A stretch of DNA of 46,161 bases from RGIG9115 sp045648165 (GCA_045648165.1 JAZRNL010000041.1:1-46161), one strand, 5' to 3'; numbered from the stretch's first letter, positions 1 through 7,068 are shown. Program-made: numbers and translations. The notes: generated from the sequence alone by a model not told the origin.

Positions 1-932
1 CAGGGCTCTTCGTTCAGTACACAGATATCACGTGTTCGGTATCGGATCATGGGGAAAGCTTCTTTAGTAAGAGCAGTAAACACAAGCTCGCCCTTTGAGC
101 CGTAGGGAAGAACTTCTTCCGTTACAGGGTCGATTATCTCAGCAATAAAGTGGTCTTCGTTTATGTGCATACCTGACTGAGCTTCACATTCGAATGAAAC
201 GCCGGGGCCTGAAAGCTCTGTAAGTCCGTATATGTCGTATGCCTTAAGTCCAAGCTTTTTCTCAATATCACGTCGCATTTCCTGAGTCCAGGCTTCGGCT
301 CCGAAAATACCGGCTTTGAGCTTAAGCTTATCCTGAATTCCTGCTTCTATTGCAGACTCTGCAAGATATGCGGCATATGAAGGTGTGCAGCAGAGGATTG
401 TAGCACCAAGGTCTGTCATAAACTGAAGCTGACGGTCAGTGTTGCCCGATGACATCGGCAGTGTAAGGCAGCCTACCTTATGTGAGCCGCCGTTAAGACC
501 GGGACCGCCTGTAAACAAACCGTAGCCGTAGCAAACCTGGCATACATCCTCTTTTGTTCCGCCAACAGCCATAATAGCACGGGCACAACAGTCCTCCCAA
601 AGGTCAATATCGTGCTGAGTGTAGAATGCAACAACTCTTTTTCCGGTTGTTCCCGATGTGGACTGAATACGTACGCAGTCTTCAAGTGGCTTTGCAAGAA
701 GTCCGTAAGGATATGCGTCACGAAGGTCTGCCTTTGTGAGCATAGGAAGCTTATGTAAATCATCTACACCCTTTATATCTTCGGGTTTAACGCCCTTTTT
801 ATCCATCATATTGCGATAGTATGGCACATTTTCATATACGTGCTTTACTTGAGCCACAAGTCGTTCGCTCTGAAGCTTACGTAGCTCCTCTCTTGGCATT
901 GTTTCGATTTCAGGCTGATAATAATTAGCCAT
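1..932 (-). CDS. paaK: phenylacetate--CoA ligase, C-terminus cut by window edge
   Basis: ANL-superfamily adenylating enzyme that activates phenylacetate (or another aryl acetate) to its CoA thioester with ATP. About 310 residues are in the window; the family is usually about 430, so the C-terminal lid domain lies off the left edge. Visible signatures are the phosphate loop STSGTTGK near residues 91-98 and the later YDIYGLTELSGPG acyl-adenylate motif. Translation starts at the ATG at 932 (MANYYQPEIE); GGTGA six bases upstream is the only Shine-Dalgarno-like site. The gene is transcribed from the promoter at 1144-1172 through a leader ORF and a terminator, so premature termination probably controls it. 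In anaerobes such genes often sit with indolepyruvate:ferredoxin oxidoreductase genes, which would be just off-window (inference). Substrate specificity cannot be read from sequence alone. Confidence 0.9.
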   Translation of the reverse strand, partial: MANYYQPEIETMPREELRKLQSERLVAQVKHVYENVPYYRNMMDKKGVKPEDIKGVDDLHKLPMLTKADLRDAYPYGLLAKPLEDCVRIQSTSGTTGKRVVAFYTQHDIDLWEDCCARAIMAVGGTKEDVCQVCYGYGLFTGGPGLNGGSHKVGCLTLPMSSGNTDRQLQFMTDLGATILCCTPSYAAYLAESAIEAGIQDKLKLKAGIFGAEAWTQEMRRDIEKKLGLKAYDIYGLTELSGPGVSFECEAQSGMHINEDHFIAEIIDPVTEEVLPYGSKGELVFTALTKEAFPMIRYRTRDICVLNEEP

Positions 933-971
933 TTTTAGTCACCGCTTTCTAAATTTTGATTTGTCGGAAAA

Positions 972-1018
972 ATTAAAAAATCCACACGCCGTTGTGCTTA
1001 AGCAAAATAGCGGTGGAT
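972..1018 (-). terminator. intrinsic terminator/attenuator before paaK
   Basis: On the minus strand ATCCAC-CGC pairs with GCG-(T)-GTGGAT around an inner TGC-TTAA-GCA hairpin, followed directly by TTTTTTAATTTTT. It lies between the leader ORF and paaK, inside the transcript from the 1144-1172 promoter, so it would stop transcription before the enzyme gene unless disrupted. Confidence 0.8.
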
Positions 1019-1036
1019 GTTTATTTGCCGGTTAAA

Positions 1037-1108
1037 TCAGTGAACAGCCGGTATAATAACGTCCATCGCGTTGGTAAACTTGAATGTAAAATAAGGCTTA
1101 AAAATCAT
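1037..1108 (-). CDS. putative Phe/Tyr-rich leader peptide (23 aa)
   Basis: Small ORF reading MIFKPYFTFKFTNAMDVIIP then AVH, with Phe at positions 3, 7, 9 and 11 and Tyr at 6, so five of the first eleven residues are aromatic. An AAAGGAAG Shine-Dalgarno site sits about 10 bases before the ATG at 1108. The promoter at 1144-1172 would start RNA roughly 25-30 bases upstream, and the stop codon at 1039-1037 is about 20 bases before the terminator stem. Promoter, RBS, short ORF with repeated cognate codons and terminator is the classic attenuation layout. I recognise no family; that it is translated and acts as a Phe sensor is inference. Confidence 0.6.
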   Translation of the reverse strand: MIFKPYFTFKFTNAMDVIIPAVH

Positions 1109-1117
1109 TATACCCGC
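1047..1117 (-). promoter_or_regulatory. alternative stem around the leader start codon
   Basis: On the minus strand the 13 bases at 1117-1105, which include the leader ATG, pair with the 13 bases at 1059-1047 (leader codons 17-21), with one G-G mismatch and one G-U pair. A second segment, GCGATGGA at 1069-1062 (codons 14-16), can pair with TCCACCGC of the terminator 5' arm at 1017-1010 with a single A-C mismatch. The leader can therefore form structures that compete with the terminator. Confidence 0.5.
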
Positions 1118-1143
1118 TTCCTTTCTGAAAAATCATTAAAAAG

Positions 1144-1172
1144 AATATATCATAAATTTATGGTGTTGTCAA
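1144..1172 (-). promoter_or_regulatory. sigma-A promoter of the leader-paaK transcript
   Basis: TTGACA at 1172-1167, a 17 bp spacer, and TATATT at 1149-1144 on the minus strand. The predicted start near 1137 gives a leader of roughly 205 bases before the paaK ATG. Confidence 0.8.
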
Positions 1173-1253
1173 GGGGTTTTGGGAAAATATTTAAGGGATT
1201 TGGACGTATGATGTAAATATCTATAAAATCATATATTTATTACTCTATAAAAC

Positions 1254-1283
1254 AAAAAGAAGCCATCTTTTAAAGACAGCTTC
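1254..1283 (-). terminator. terminator of the CDF transporter gene
   Basis: GAAGC and GCTTC arms (1283-1279 and 1263-1259) enclose an AT-rich inner stem. They are followed on the minus strand by TTTTTGTTTT, directly after the stop codon at 1292. Confidence 0.75.
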
Positions 1284-1291
1284 TCAATTAA

Positions 1292-2467
1292 TTATTCAGC
1301 AGAAACATAGCTTTTGTCTATTGTTATCACGCAGTTATATGTGGGATTAATCATTTTCACTCTTTTTGAAATTTCCAGTTTCAATTCTTTATCGTCAAGC
1401 TCTGCTTCATAGGGTGAGAGGCAGTCAAAAACAAGGTTTGTATGAGTTGTTCCGGGAACTATGCGAAGGTCGTGAATGGAAAGGTACTGACTTATCCCGT
1501 GAACTGCATTTTCAACCTGTTTGCGGATATCATTGGTCAATTCATCTTTTGTAAGAATTGGGTCATAATGTACAATCAGATGTAGATTTTCGTTATTTAA
1601 AAAGTCGGATTCAATATTGTCTATGAGGTCGTGGCTTTCAATGGGGTCTTCTTCTGCTGCCATCTCTACGTGAACGCTTGCAAATTTTCTGCATGGGCCG
1701 TAGTCGTGAACCATAAGGTCGTGTATGCCAAGAACTCCCGGATAGCTCAGGATTTTTGCGGCAATGTTTTGCACATACTCAGGCTCCGGTGCAGTGCCAA
1801 GCATAGGGTTGACTGTTTCTCTTATAAGACCCACACCGCTGATTAAAATAAATATTGCAACTGCGGTACCTGCAAATCCATCAAGCTCATATCCGGTGAA
1901 ATGGGAAATAATCGTTGATGCGAGAACTGCGGCGGTGGTTATAACGTCGTTACGGCTGTCGGTTGCTGTGGCGAGGAGTGATTTTGAATTTATTGCTTTG
2001 CCTGCATAGTTGTTGAAGAACATCATCCAAAGCTTAAGGAACATGGAAACTGTAAGGATTAAAACAAGGGGCAGACTGAAAATAACCTTTTCAGGGTGTA
2101 TTATTTTACCAACTCCTGATTTCAGAAGCTCAATCCCGATTACAAGTATAAATACTGCAACCGTAAGCGCGGATAAATACTCATAACGTCCGTGACCGTA
2201 AGGGTGCTCGGTGTCTGCCGGCTTTTCAGAAAGCTTAAATCCCAAAAGATTTATAATACTGGATGATGCATCGGAAAGGTTGTTTACTGCATCAGCAGAA
2301 ATAGAAACCGAGCCGCTGATTGTGCCGATAACTATTTTTAAAATAAAAAGAATAACATTACAAACAATCCCTACAAATCCGCCAAGCTTTCCGTAAGCAG
2401 ACCGCACCGAGGGACTGGTTGTATTTTTATAATCTTTCACAAAGCTTTTAATAAGGAACTTAGTCAT
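1292..2467 (-). CDS. cation diffusion facilitator family metal exporter, Mn-type ligands
   Basis: Inner-membrane metal/proton antiporter of the CDF family, 391 aa, with about six membrane spans (roughly residues 27-225) and a C-terminal cytoplasmic dimerisation domain (about 230-390). HPYGHGRYEYLSA (88-100) is the conserved loop before TM3. The transport-site positions read N62-x3-D66 in TM2 and D170-x3-D174 (DSRND) in TM5. Zn/Cd members such as E. coli FieF have DxxxD and HxxxD, whereas N/D combinations occur in manganese-type CDFs, so Mn(II) export is the better guess. The start at 2467 has GGAGTG upstream and its own consensus promoter at 2496-2524. It is monocistronic, divergent from yhbY. 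Confidence 0.88.
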   Translation of the reverse strand: MTKFLIKSFVKDYKNTTSPSVRSAYGKLGGFVGIVCNVILFILKIVIGTISGSVSISADAVNNLSDASSSIINLLGFKLSEKPADTEHPYGHGRYEYLSALTVAVFILVIGIELLKSGVGKIIHPEKVIFSLPLVLILTVSMFLKLWMMFFNNYAGKAINSKSLLATATDSRNDVITTAAVLASTIISHFTGYELDGFAGTAVAIFILISGVGLIRETVNPMLGTAPEPEYVQNIAAKILSYPGVLGIHDLMVHDYGPCRKFASVHVEMAAEEDPIESHDLIDNIESDFLNNENLHLIVHYDPILTKDELTNDIRKQVENAVHGISQYLSIHDLRIVPGTTHTNLVFDCLSPYEAELDDKELKLEISKRVKMINPTYNCVITIDKSYVSAE

Positions 2468-2495
2468 AACATCACTCCGGGAAATTACTTGTTAC

Positions 2496-2524
2496 ATTAT
2501 ATAATATTTAGAAGAAGTTGTCAA
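2496..2524 (-). promoter_or_regulatory. sigma-A promoter of the CDF gene
   Basis: TTGACA at 2524-2519, a 17 bp spacer and TATAAT at 2501-2496 on the minus strand. This is a full consensus match, with the start codon about 30 bases downstream. Confidence 0.85.
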
Positions 2525-2548
2525 TATTCAAAACCTATCCCAAAGAAA

Positions 2549-2566
2549 GGAGACAGGGGACGGTTC
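2549..2566 (+). repeat. dispersed repeat half-copy (GGAGACAGGGGACGGTTC family)
   Basis: GGAGACAGGGGACGGTTCT equals the first 19 bases of the reverse complement of the palindrome at 7101-7127, but the closing arm is missing. A related copy is at 25748-25765. It lies between the two divergent promoters. Confidence 0.6.
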
Positions 2567-2619
2567 TGTATACTTAGGTGGGGTTTATGCATATTAGAGT
2601 GAAAGGTGGGATATGTAGA

Positions 2620-2647
2620 GGATTTTTGCACAATTGTGTAAAAATCC
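2620..2647. promoter_or_regulatory. 28-bp near-perfect palindrome upstream of the yhbY promoter
   Basis: GGATTTTTG-CACAA / TTGTG-TAAAAATCC is symmetric at 26 of 28 positions. It ends 12 bp before the -35 box at 2660. It could be an operator for a dimeric regulator or an RNA hairpin; nothing visible decides between them. Confidence 0.5.
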
Positions 2648-2659
2648 ATATAACTGTTG

Positions 2660-2688
2660 TTGACAATCGGGTTTTTGCGTGATATAAT
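2660..2688 (+). promoter_or_regulatory. consensus sigma-A promoter of the yhbY operon
   Basis: TTGACA at 2660-2665, a 17 bp spacer and TATAAT at 2683-2688, 30 bases before the yhbY ATG. Confidence 0.9.
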
Positions 2689-2718
2689 TTCCAATATAAT
2701 CAGGAGAGGTGTGTTTTA

Positions 2719-3024
2719 ATGGAGGTAACAGGAAAGCAAAGAGCGTATCTCAGAAAGCTTGCAAACGGTATTGACCCCGTGTTCCAGATAGGCAAGGGCG
2801 GCATAACTGATGTTATAATTGACCAGCTTCGTCTTGCTCTTGATGCACGCGAGCTTATTAAAGTAACAATCTTAGAGACGGCTATGCTGGATACTAAAGA
2901 AACCTGTAATGAAATAGCGGCTATGCTTGGTGCAGTACCCGTTCAGGCAATAGGCTCAAAGTTTGTTATTTACAAAAAAAGCAGTAAAGAAAAAAATCGA
3001 AAGATAGAAATTCCGGGTAAGTAA
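2719..3024 (+). CDS. yhbY: CRM-domain (YhbY/YqeI) RNA-binding protein
   Basis: Small ribosome-associated RNA-binding protein (101 aa) implicated in large-subunit assembly. Almost the whole length is one CRM/YhbY domain: the N-terminal LTGKQR-like MEVTGKQRAYLRKLA, the GxxG-type loop GKGGIT (26-31), and the terminal GSKFVIYKK strand. AGGAG precedes the ATG. It is the first gene of a run matching B. subtilis yqeI-nadD-yqeK-yqeL; nadD begins one base after its stop codon. Length and motifs are typical. The exact cellular role is known only from homologues. Confidence 0.92.
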   Translation: MEVTGKQRAYLRKLANGIDPVFQIGKGGITDVIIDQLRLALDARELIKVTILETAMLDTKETCNEIAAMLGAVPVQAIGSKFVIYKKSSKEKNRKIEIPGK

Positions 3025-3025
3025 T

Positions 3026-3616
3026 ATGAAAAAGCTCGGCATATTCGGCGGAACCTTCAACCCTGTTCATAACGGGCATATGGCGGTAGCAGAAGCGGCG
3101 GTGTCGGAGTTCGGACTTGACCGCCTGATGTTTCTTCCAAACTATCAGCCGCCACATAAAAAATGCGAAGCGAAGCCGGAGCTTCGTCTGCAGATGGTAA
3201 AAGCGGCAGCGGCGGGTAACAGTAAGTATTTTGTTTCCGATTTTGAAATAAGCAAGGGCGGAATTTCCTATTCGGTTCATACTCTTAAAGCTTTTTCGGA
3301 GCTTTATCGGGGTGAAGAGCTTTATTTTATTATCGGAGGCGATTCACTCCGTGATTTTACAAAATGGTATAAGCCGGAAGAAATTGCCCGATATTGTATA
3401 CTTCTAACCTATCCGAGAAATGATATAATTTCGGAGGAGCATATAAATAAGCTCCGTACAGAGCTTGGAGCTACGGTTTGTCAGATCCATGCTCCCGAAA
3501 TAAATATTTCATCATCGGAAATACGTTCCCTTATAGGCAGCGGTCAATCGGTACGTGATTTTGTACCCCCCGGCGTGCTGGAAATAATCGAAAATAATAA
3601 CTTATATAAAGGATAA
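3026..3616 (+). CDS. nadD: nicotinate-nucleotide adenylyltransferase
   Basis: Transfers AMP from ATP to nicotinate mononucleotide, giving deamido-NAD in the cytoplasmic NAD pathway. The 196-aa protein has the nucleotidyltransferase signature GGTFNPVHNGH (8-18) and the C-terminal SSSEIR motif (162-167) that contacts the triphosphate. The ATG follows the yhbY stop by one base, so translation is probably coupled; the GGTAAG around that stop is a weak Shine-Dalgarno site. The next gene, yqeK, starts 5 bases after the stop. Length is normal for Firmicutes NadD. Confidence 0.95.
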   Translation: MKKLGIFGGTFNPVHNGHMAVAEAAVSEFGLDRLMFLPNYQPPHKKCEAKPELRLQMVKAAAAGNSKYFVSDFEISKGGISYSVHTLKAFSELYRGEELYFIIGGDSLRDFTKWYKPEEIARYCILLTYPRNDIISEEHINKLRTELGATVCQIHAPEINISSSEIRSLIGSGQSVRDFVPPGVLEIIENNNLYKG

Positions 3617-3621
3617 TTTCT

Positions 3622-4176
3622 GTGGAAAATATAGTAAAGCAATTACTCTCCGAAAAAAGATATATCCACACAATGGCAGTAGCAAACCTTGCCCGCGACC
3701 TGGCAAACCGCCTTGGCGCGGATGCGGAGCGTGCATATCTTGCAGGAGTTGTTCACGATATTGCAAAAGAAAAGCCAACTTTGGAGCTTTTGGAAATATG
3801 TGAGAAAAACAACATTGTTCTCACGCCTATAGAGCTTGCAAACCCCGTTCTTATCCACGCGCCTGCAGGTGCGGCGCTGATTAAAGACTACGGAATTTGC
3901 GACACACAAATTGAAAATGCGGTGCGCTATCACACTGTAGGCAGAGCAAATATGACATTGCTTGAAAAAATTATTTACTTTGCCGATATGATAGAGCCAA
4001 ACCGTGTATATAAAGAAGTAGATGAGCTTCGCAGTCTTTCTAAAACCGACTTTGATGCCGCTTTTGAAAAGGCAATTGAGTATTCCCTTATCTGGAATAT
4101 TGAAAAGGGCAGGCTCATACATCCCGGCACTCTTGATGCCCGGAACTCCATACTTCTGGAAAGGAAATCTATATGA
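3622..4176 (+). CDS. yqeK: YqeK-type HD-domain hydrolase (symmetrical Ap4A hydrolase)
   Basis: HD-superfamily phosphohydrolase, 184 aa; YqeK homologues split diadenosine tetraphosphate symmetrically. Metal-ligand residues are visible as H16, the H45-D46 pair in GVVHDIAKE, H79, H104 and D122. The start is GTG at 3622, supported by AAAGGA, which overlaps the end of nadD. Its last codons overlap the rsfS start in an ATGA arrangement. The position between nadD and rsfS is the conserved Firmicutes order, which supports the call beyond the generic HD motif. Confidence 0.9.
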   Translation: MENIVKQLLSEKRYIHTMAVANLARDLANRLGADAERAYLAGVVHDIAKEKPTLELLEICEKNNIVLTPIELANPVLIHAPAGAALIKDYGICDTQIENAVRYHTVGRANMTLLEKIIYFADMIEPNRVYKEVDELRSLSKTDFDAAFEKAIEYSLIWNIEKGRLIHPGTLDARNSILLERKSI

Positions 4177-4487
4177 ATTCAGACGAAAAAGCAAAAATCA
4201 TTGCTGAGGCAATGGACGACAAAAAAGCACAAAACATCGCAATTCTGGATGTTGCAGAAAAAACAAGTATAGCCGAGAAATTTGTCCTCTGTTCTTGTAC
4301 TTCAACTACCCAGGTAAAAGCCTGTGCCGATAACGCGGAATTCAAAGTATCGGAAGCAGGCGAAAAAGTGCATCATATCGAAGGCTATGCCGGCGGTAAC
4401 TGGATACTTCTTGATTTCGGTGACGTGGTGGCCCATGTTATGACAGAGGAAACCCGTGAGTTTTATGATATTGAAAGATTGTATTAG
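4173..4487 (+). CDS. rsfS: ribosome silencing factor RsfS (Iojap/YqeL)
   Basis: Binds ribosomal protein L14 and blocks subunit joining when translation should be damped. The 104-aa protein is one RsfS domain ending in the signature EGYAGGNWILLDFGDVVAHV. The ATG overlaps the yqeK stop (ATGA), so it is translationally coupled. The protein is slightly shorter at the C-terminus than many homologues (about 110-120 aa), without loss of the core. leuS follows after a 56-base gap with two small hairpins. Confidence 0.93.
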   Translation: MNSDEKAKIIAEAMDDKKAQNIAILDVAEKTSIAEKFVLCSCTSTTQVKACADNAEFKVSEAGEKVHHIEGYAGGNWILLDFGDVVAHVMTEETREFYDIERLY

Positions 4488-4526
4488 TTCGCAACAGCGA
4501 ATTTAGCTGACTGCCTTTGGGCAGTC
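4488..4526 (+). other. two tandem hairpins in the rsfS-leuS gap
   Basis: TTCGC-AACA-GCGAA (4488-4501) and GACTGCC-TTTG-GGCAGTC (4509-4526) follow the rsfS stop directly, with no U-run. They may be processing or stabilising stems that set leuS expression. The gap is too short for a T-box leader. Confidence 0.6.
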
Positions 4527-4543
4527 AAGAAAGGAAGATTATA

Positions 4544-6952
4544 ATGGCATTTGAATTTAAGAATTTCGAAAAGAAATGGCAGGACAGATGGGAAGAAACA
4601 GGGGCATTTCATGCTTCAAACGAAAGCGATAAGCCAAAGCTTTTTGCATTGGTTGAGTTCCCCTATCCGTCAGGTCAGGGACTTCACGTAGGGCATCCCC
4701 GAAGCTACACAGCCCTGGATATTATTGCAAGAAAAAGACGTATGGACGGCTACAATGTGCTCTATCCTATGGGTTGGGACGCGTTTGGTCTGCCCACAGA
4801 GAACTTTGCTATAAAGAACAAAATTCATCCTGCAATCGTAACAAAGAATAACATTGCAAACTTTACAAGACAGCTCAAAATGCTCGGCTTCTCCTTCGAC
4901 TGGTCAAGGGAAATAAATACCACAGACCCCAATTACTACAAGTGGACTCAGTGGATTTTCTTGAAGCTCTTTGAAAAAGGTCTTGCATATAAGCAGGAAA
5001 TGCCTATCAACTGGTGTACAGGCTGTAAAGTGGGACTTTCAAACGAAGAGGTTGTAAACGGAGTTTGCGAACGTTGCGGAAGCGAGGTTGTACAAAGAAG
5101 AAAGAGCCAGTGGATGCTTAAAATAACTGAGTATGCACAGCGCCTTATCGACGATCTTGACGAGGTTGACTATATTGAAAAGGTTAAAACGCAGCAGAAG
5201 AACTGGATAGGCAGAAGCGAGGGCGCAGAGGTAACCTTCAAGCTTACCACCAACGACGACCTTGTTGTTTATACAACAAGAGCCGACACACTCTTCGGCG
5301 CAACATACGTTGTAATGAGCCCCGAGCACGAGCTTATCGACAAAATGAAAGACTCTATCGAGAACTGGGACGAGGTTGTTGCATACAGAGAAGCGGCATC
5401 TAAGAAGTCTGAGTTTGAAAGAACAGAGCTTGCAAAGGATAAAACAGGCACACCTCTAAAGGGAATATACGCAACAAATCCTGCAAACGGCGAAAAGCTT
5501 CCCGTATGGATTTCAGACTACGTGCTTGTAACCTACGGAACAGGCGCTATTATGGCAGTTCCCGCTCACGACACACGTGATTTTGAATTTGCAAAGAAGT
5601 TTAACCTTCCCATAATTGAGGTTGTTGCAGGCGGCGAAAATGTTCAGGAAGAAGCATACACCGATGTGGCATCAGGAACAATGGTAAACAGCGGATTTTT
5701 AACAGGTATGCCTGTAAAAGAGGCAATCCCTGCTATGATAAACTGGCTTGAAGAAAAAGGCCTTGGCAAAAAGAAGGTTAACTTCAAGCTTCGTGACTGG
5801 GTATTTTCACGTCAGCGTTATTGGGGCGAGCCTATTCCCCTTGTATACTGCGAAAAATGCGGCTGGGTAGCAATCCCCGAAAGCGAGCTTCCTCTGGAGC
5901 TTCCCGAGCTTGATACATTTGAGCCCGGTGAAAACGGCGAGTCACCTCTTAAAAAGGCAACAGACTGGATTAAAACAACTTGTCCTCACTGCGGCGGTGC
6001 AGCTGAGAGAGAAACAGATACAATGCCTCAGTGGGCAGGCTCAAGCTGGTATTTCCTCCGTTATATGGACCCTCATAACAATGAGGCTCTTGCATCAAAG
6101 GAAGCTCTTGAATACTGGCTCCCTGTTGACTGGTACAACGGCGGTATGGAGCATACTACGCTTCACCTTCTCTACTCACGTTTCTCGCACAAGCTGCTTT
6201 ATGATTTGGGTGTAGGTCCCACTAAGGAACCCTATCAGCGCCGTACATCTCACGGTATGATTCTTGGCGAGAACAACGAAAAGATGTCTAAGTCAAGAGG
6301 TAACGTGGTTAATCCCGACGAGGTTGTTGACGAGTTCGGTGCAGACGCATTCAGAACATACGAAATGTTTATAGGAGCTTTCGATCAGGCAACACCTTGG
6401 TCAAATCAGGGCCTCAAAGGTTGCCATAAATTCCTTGAACGCGTATGGAATATGCAGGATATGGTATCCGATAAAGAAGGTTACTCAAAAGAGCACGAAA
6501 AAATCATCCACAAGCTTATCAAAAAGGTTGGCGATGATATTGAACGTATGAAGTTCAACACTGCCATTGCCGCAATGATGAGTGCAGTTAATGATTTCTA
6601 TAAAACAGGAAGTCTCACAAAGGACGAGTTTATCACATTTATAACACTTCTCTGCCCCTTTGCACCCCATATGTGTGAAGAGCTCTACGAGCCCTACGGC
6701 AATGGAGAGCTTCTTTCCCTCAAGGCTTGGCCTGCATATGATGAGGATAAAACCAAAGACGACGAAATTGAAATAGTTGTTCAGGTAAATGGCAAAATCA
6801 GAGACAAGATAATGATTTCTGCAAGCCTCTCAAAGGAAGAAACAGAGAAGGCGGCTCTCGAAACTGAGAAAATTAAGGAAGAAATCGCAGGTAAAACCGT
6901 GGTAAAAGTAATTGCAGTACCCGGAAAGCTTGTAAATGTAGTTGTAAAATAA
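4544..6952 (+). CDS. leuS: leucyl-tRNA synthetase
   Basis: Class I aminoacyl-tRNA synthetase charging tRNA-Leu. About 802 aa from the ATG at 4544, which has AAAGGAAG upstream. A TTG further up at 4517 would add nine residues but falls inside a hairpin and lacks an RBS. Visible motifs are HVGH (48-51, the HIGH equivalent), a Cys-rich zinc-knuckle region (CTGC, CERCG), the CP1 editing domain with TTRADTLFGA and an HDTRDFEF stretch, EKMSKSRGN with KMSKS at 580-584, and a C-terminal tRNA-binding domain. Last gene of the yhbY operon, closed by the terminator at 7027-7068. The stop codon itself forms the edge of a dispersed repeat. Confidence 0.97.
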   Translation: MAFEFKNFEKKWQDRWEETGAFHASNESDKPKLFALVEFPYPSGQGLHVGHPRSYTALDIIARKRRMDGYNVLYPMGWDAFGLPTENFAIKNKIHPAIVTKNNIANFTRQLKMLGFSFDWSREINTTDPNYYKWTQWIFLKLFEKGLAYKQEMPINWCTGCKVGLSNEEVVNGVCERCGSEVVQRRKSQWMLKITEYAQRLIDDLDEVDYIEKVKTQQKNWIGRSEGAEVTFKLTTNDDLVVYTTRADTLFGATYVVMSPEHELIDKMKDSIENWDEVVAYREAASKKSEFERTELAKDKTGTPLKGIYATNPANGEKLPVWISDYVLVTYGTGAIMAVPAHDTRDFEFAKKFNLPIIEVVAGGENVQEEAYTDVASGTMVNSGFLTGMPVKEAIPAMINWLEEKGLGKKKVNFKLRDWVFSRQRYWGEPIPLVYCEKCGWVAIPESELPLELPELDTFEPGENGESPLKKATDWIKTTCPHCGGAAERETDTMPQWAGSSWYFLRYMDPHNNEALASKEALEYWLPVDWYNGGMEHTTLHLLYSRFSHKLLYDLGVGPTKEPYQRRTSHGMILGENNEKMSKSRGNVVNPDEVVDEFGADAFRTYEMFIGAFDQATPWSNQGLKGCHKFLERVWNMQDMVSDKEGYSKEHEKIIHKLIKKVGDDIERMKFNTAIAAMMSAVNDFYKTGSLTKDEFITFITLLCPFAPHMCEELYEPYGNGELLSLKAWPAYDEDKTKDDEIEIVVQVNGKIRDKIMISASLSKEETEKAALETEKIKEEIAGKTVVKVIAVPGKLVNVVVK

Positions 6953-6990
6953 TGAACGCATCCTATAAAGCACAATTGGTAGCGTTCATT
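6951..6990 (+). repeat. 40-bp hairpin repeat, copy 1 (at leuS stop codon)
   Basis: Ends AATGAACGC and GCGTTCATT form perfect 9-bp inverted repeats. The same 40-bp element occurs in opposite orientation at 40664-40703, with only a few substitutions in the interior. It begins on the last two bases of the leuS stop codon. Confidence 0.75.
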
Positions 6991-7020
6991 ACAACATAAA
7001 TTTGTAATTTATGTTGTAAT
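6988..7020. repeat. 33-bp perfect inverted repeat
   Basis: ATTACAACATAAATT and AATTTATGTTGTAAT form a perfect 15-bp stem around TGT, fused to the right end of the 40-bp repeat. The TTATGTTG core also flanks the second copy of that repeat near 40655. Confidence 0.75.
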
Positions 7021-7026
7021 ATGAAT

Positions 7027-7068
7027 AAAAACCCCGAATACAGTTAAAAATCTGTATTCGGGGTTTTT
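7027..7068. terminator. strong bidirectional terminator after leuS
   Basis: AAAAACCCCGAATACAG and CTGTATTCGGGGTTTTT form a 17-bp stem with an 8-base loop, U-tailed in both directions. Confidence 0.9.

Noticed and set aside
992..1216. Plus-strand 74-codon frame opposite the paaK leader
   Set aside because: No Shine-Dalgarno site, repetitive C-terminus, and it is antisense to a clear promoter, leader ORF and terminator on the minus strand.
4517..4543. Upstream TTG start for leuS
   Set aside because: It falls in a hairpin loop with no RBS; the ATG at 4544 has AAAGGAAG and gives the usual N-terminus.
4488..4543. T-box riboswitch before leuS
   Set aside because: The gap is only 56 bases and contains just two small stems, without a specifier loop or antiterminator.
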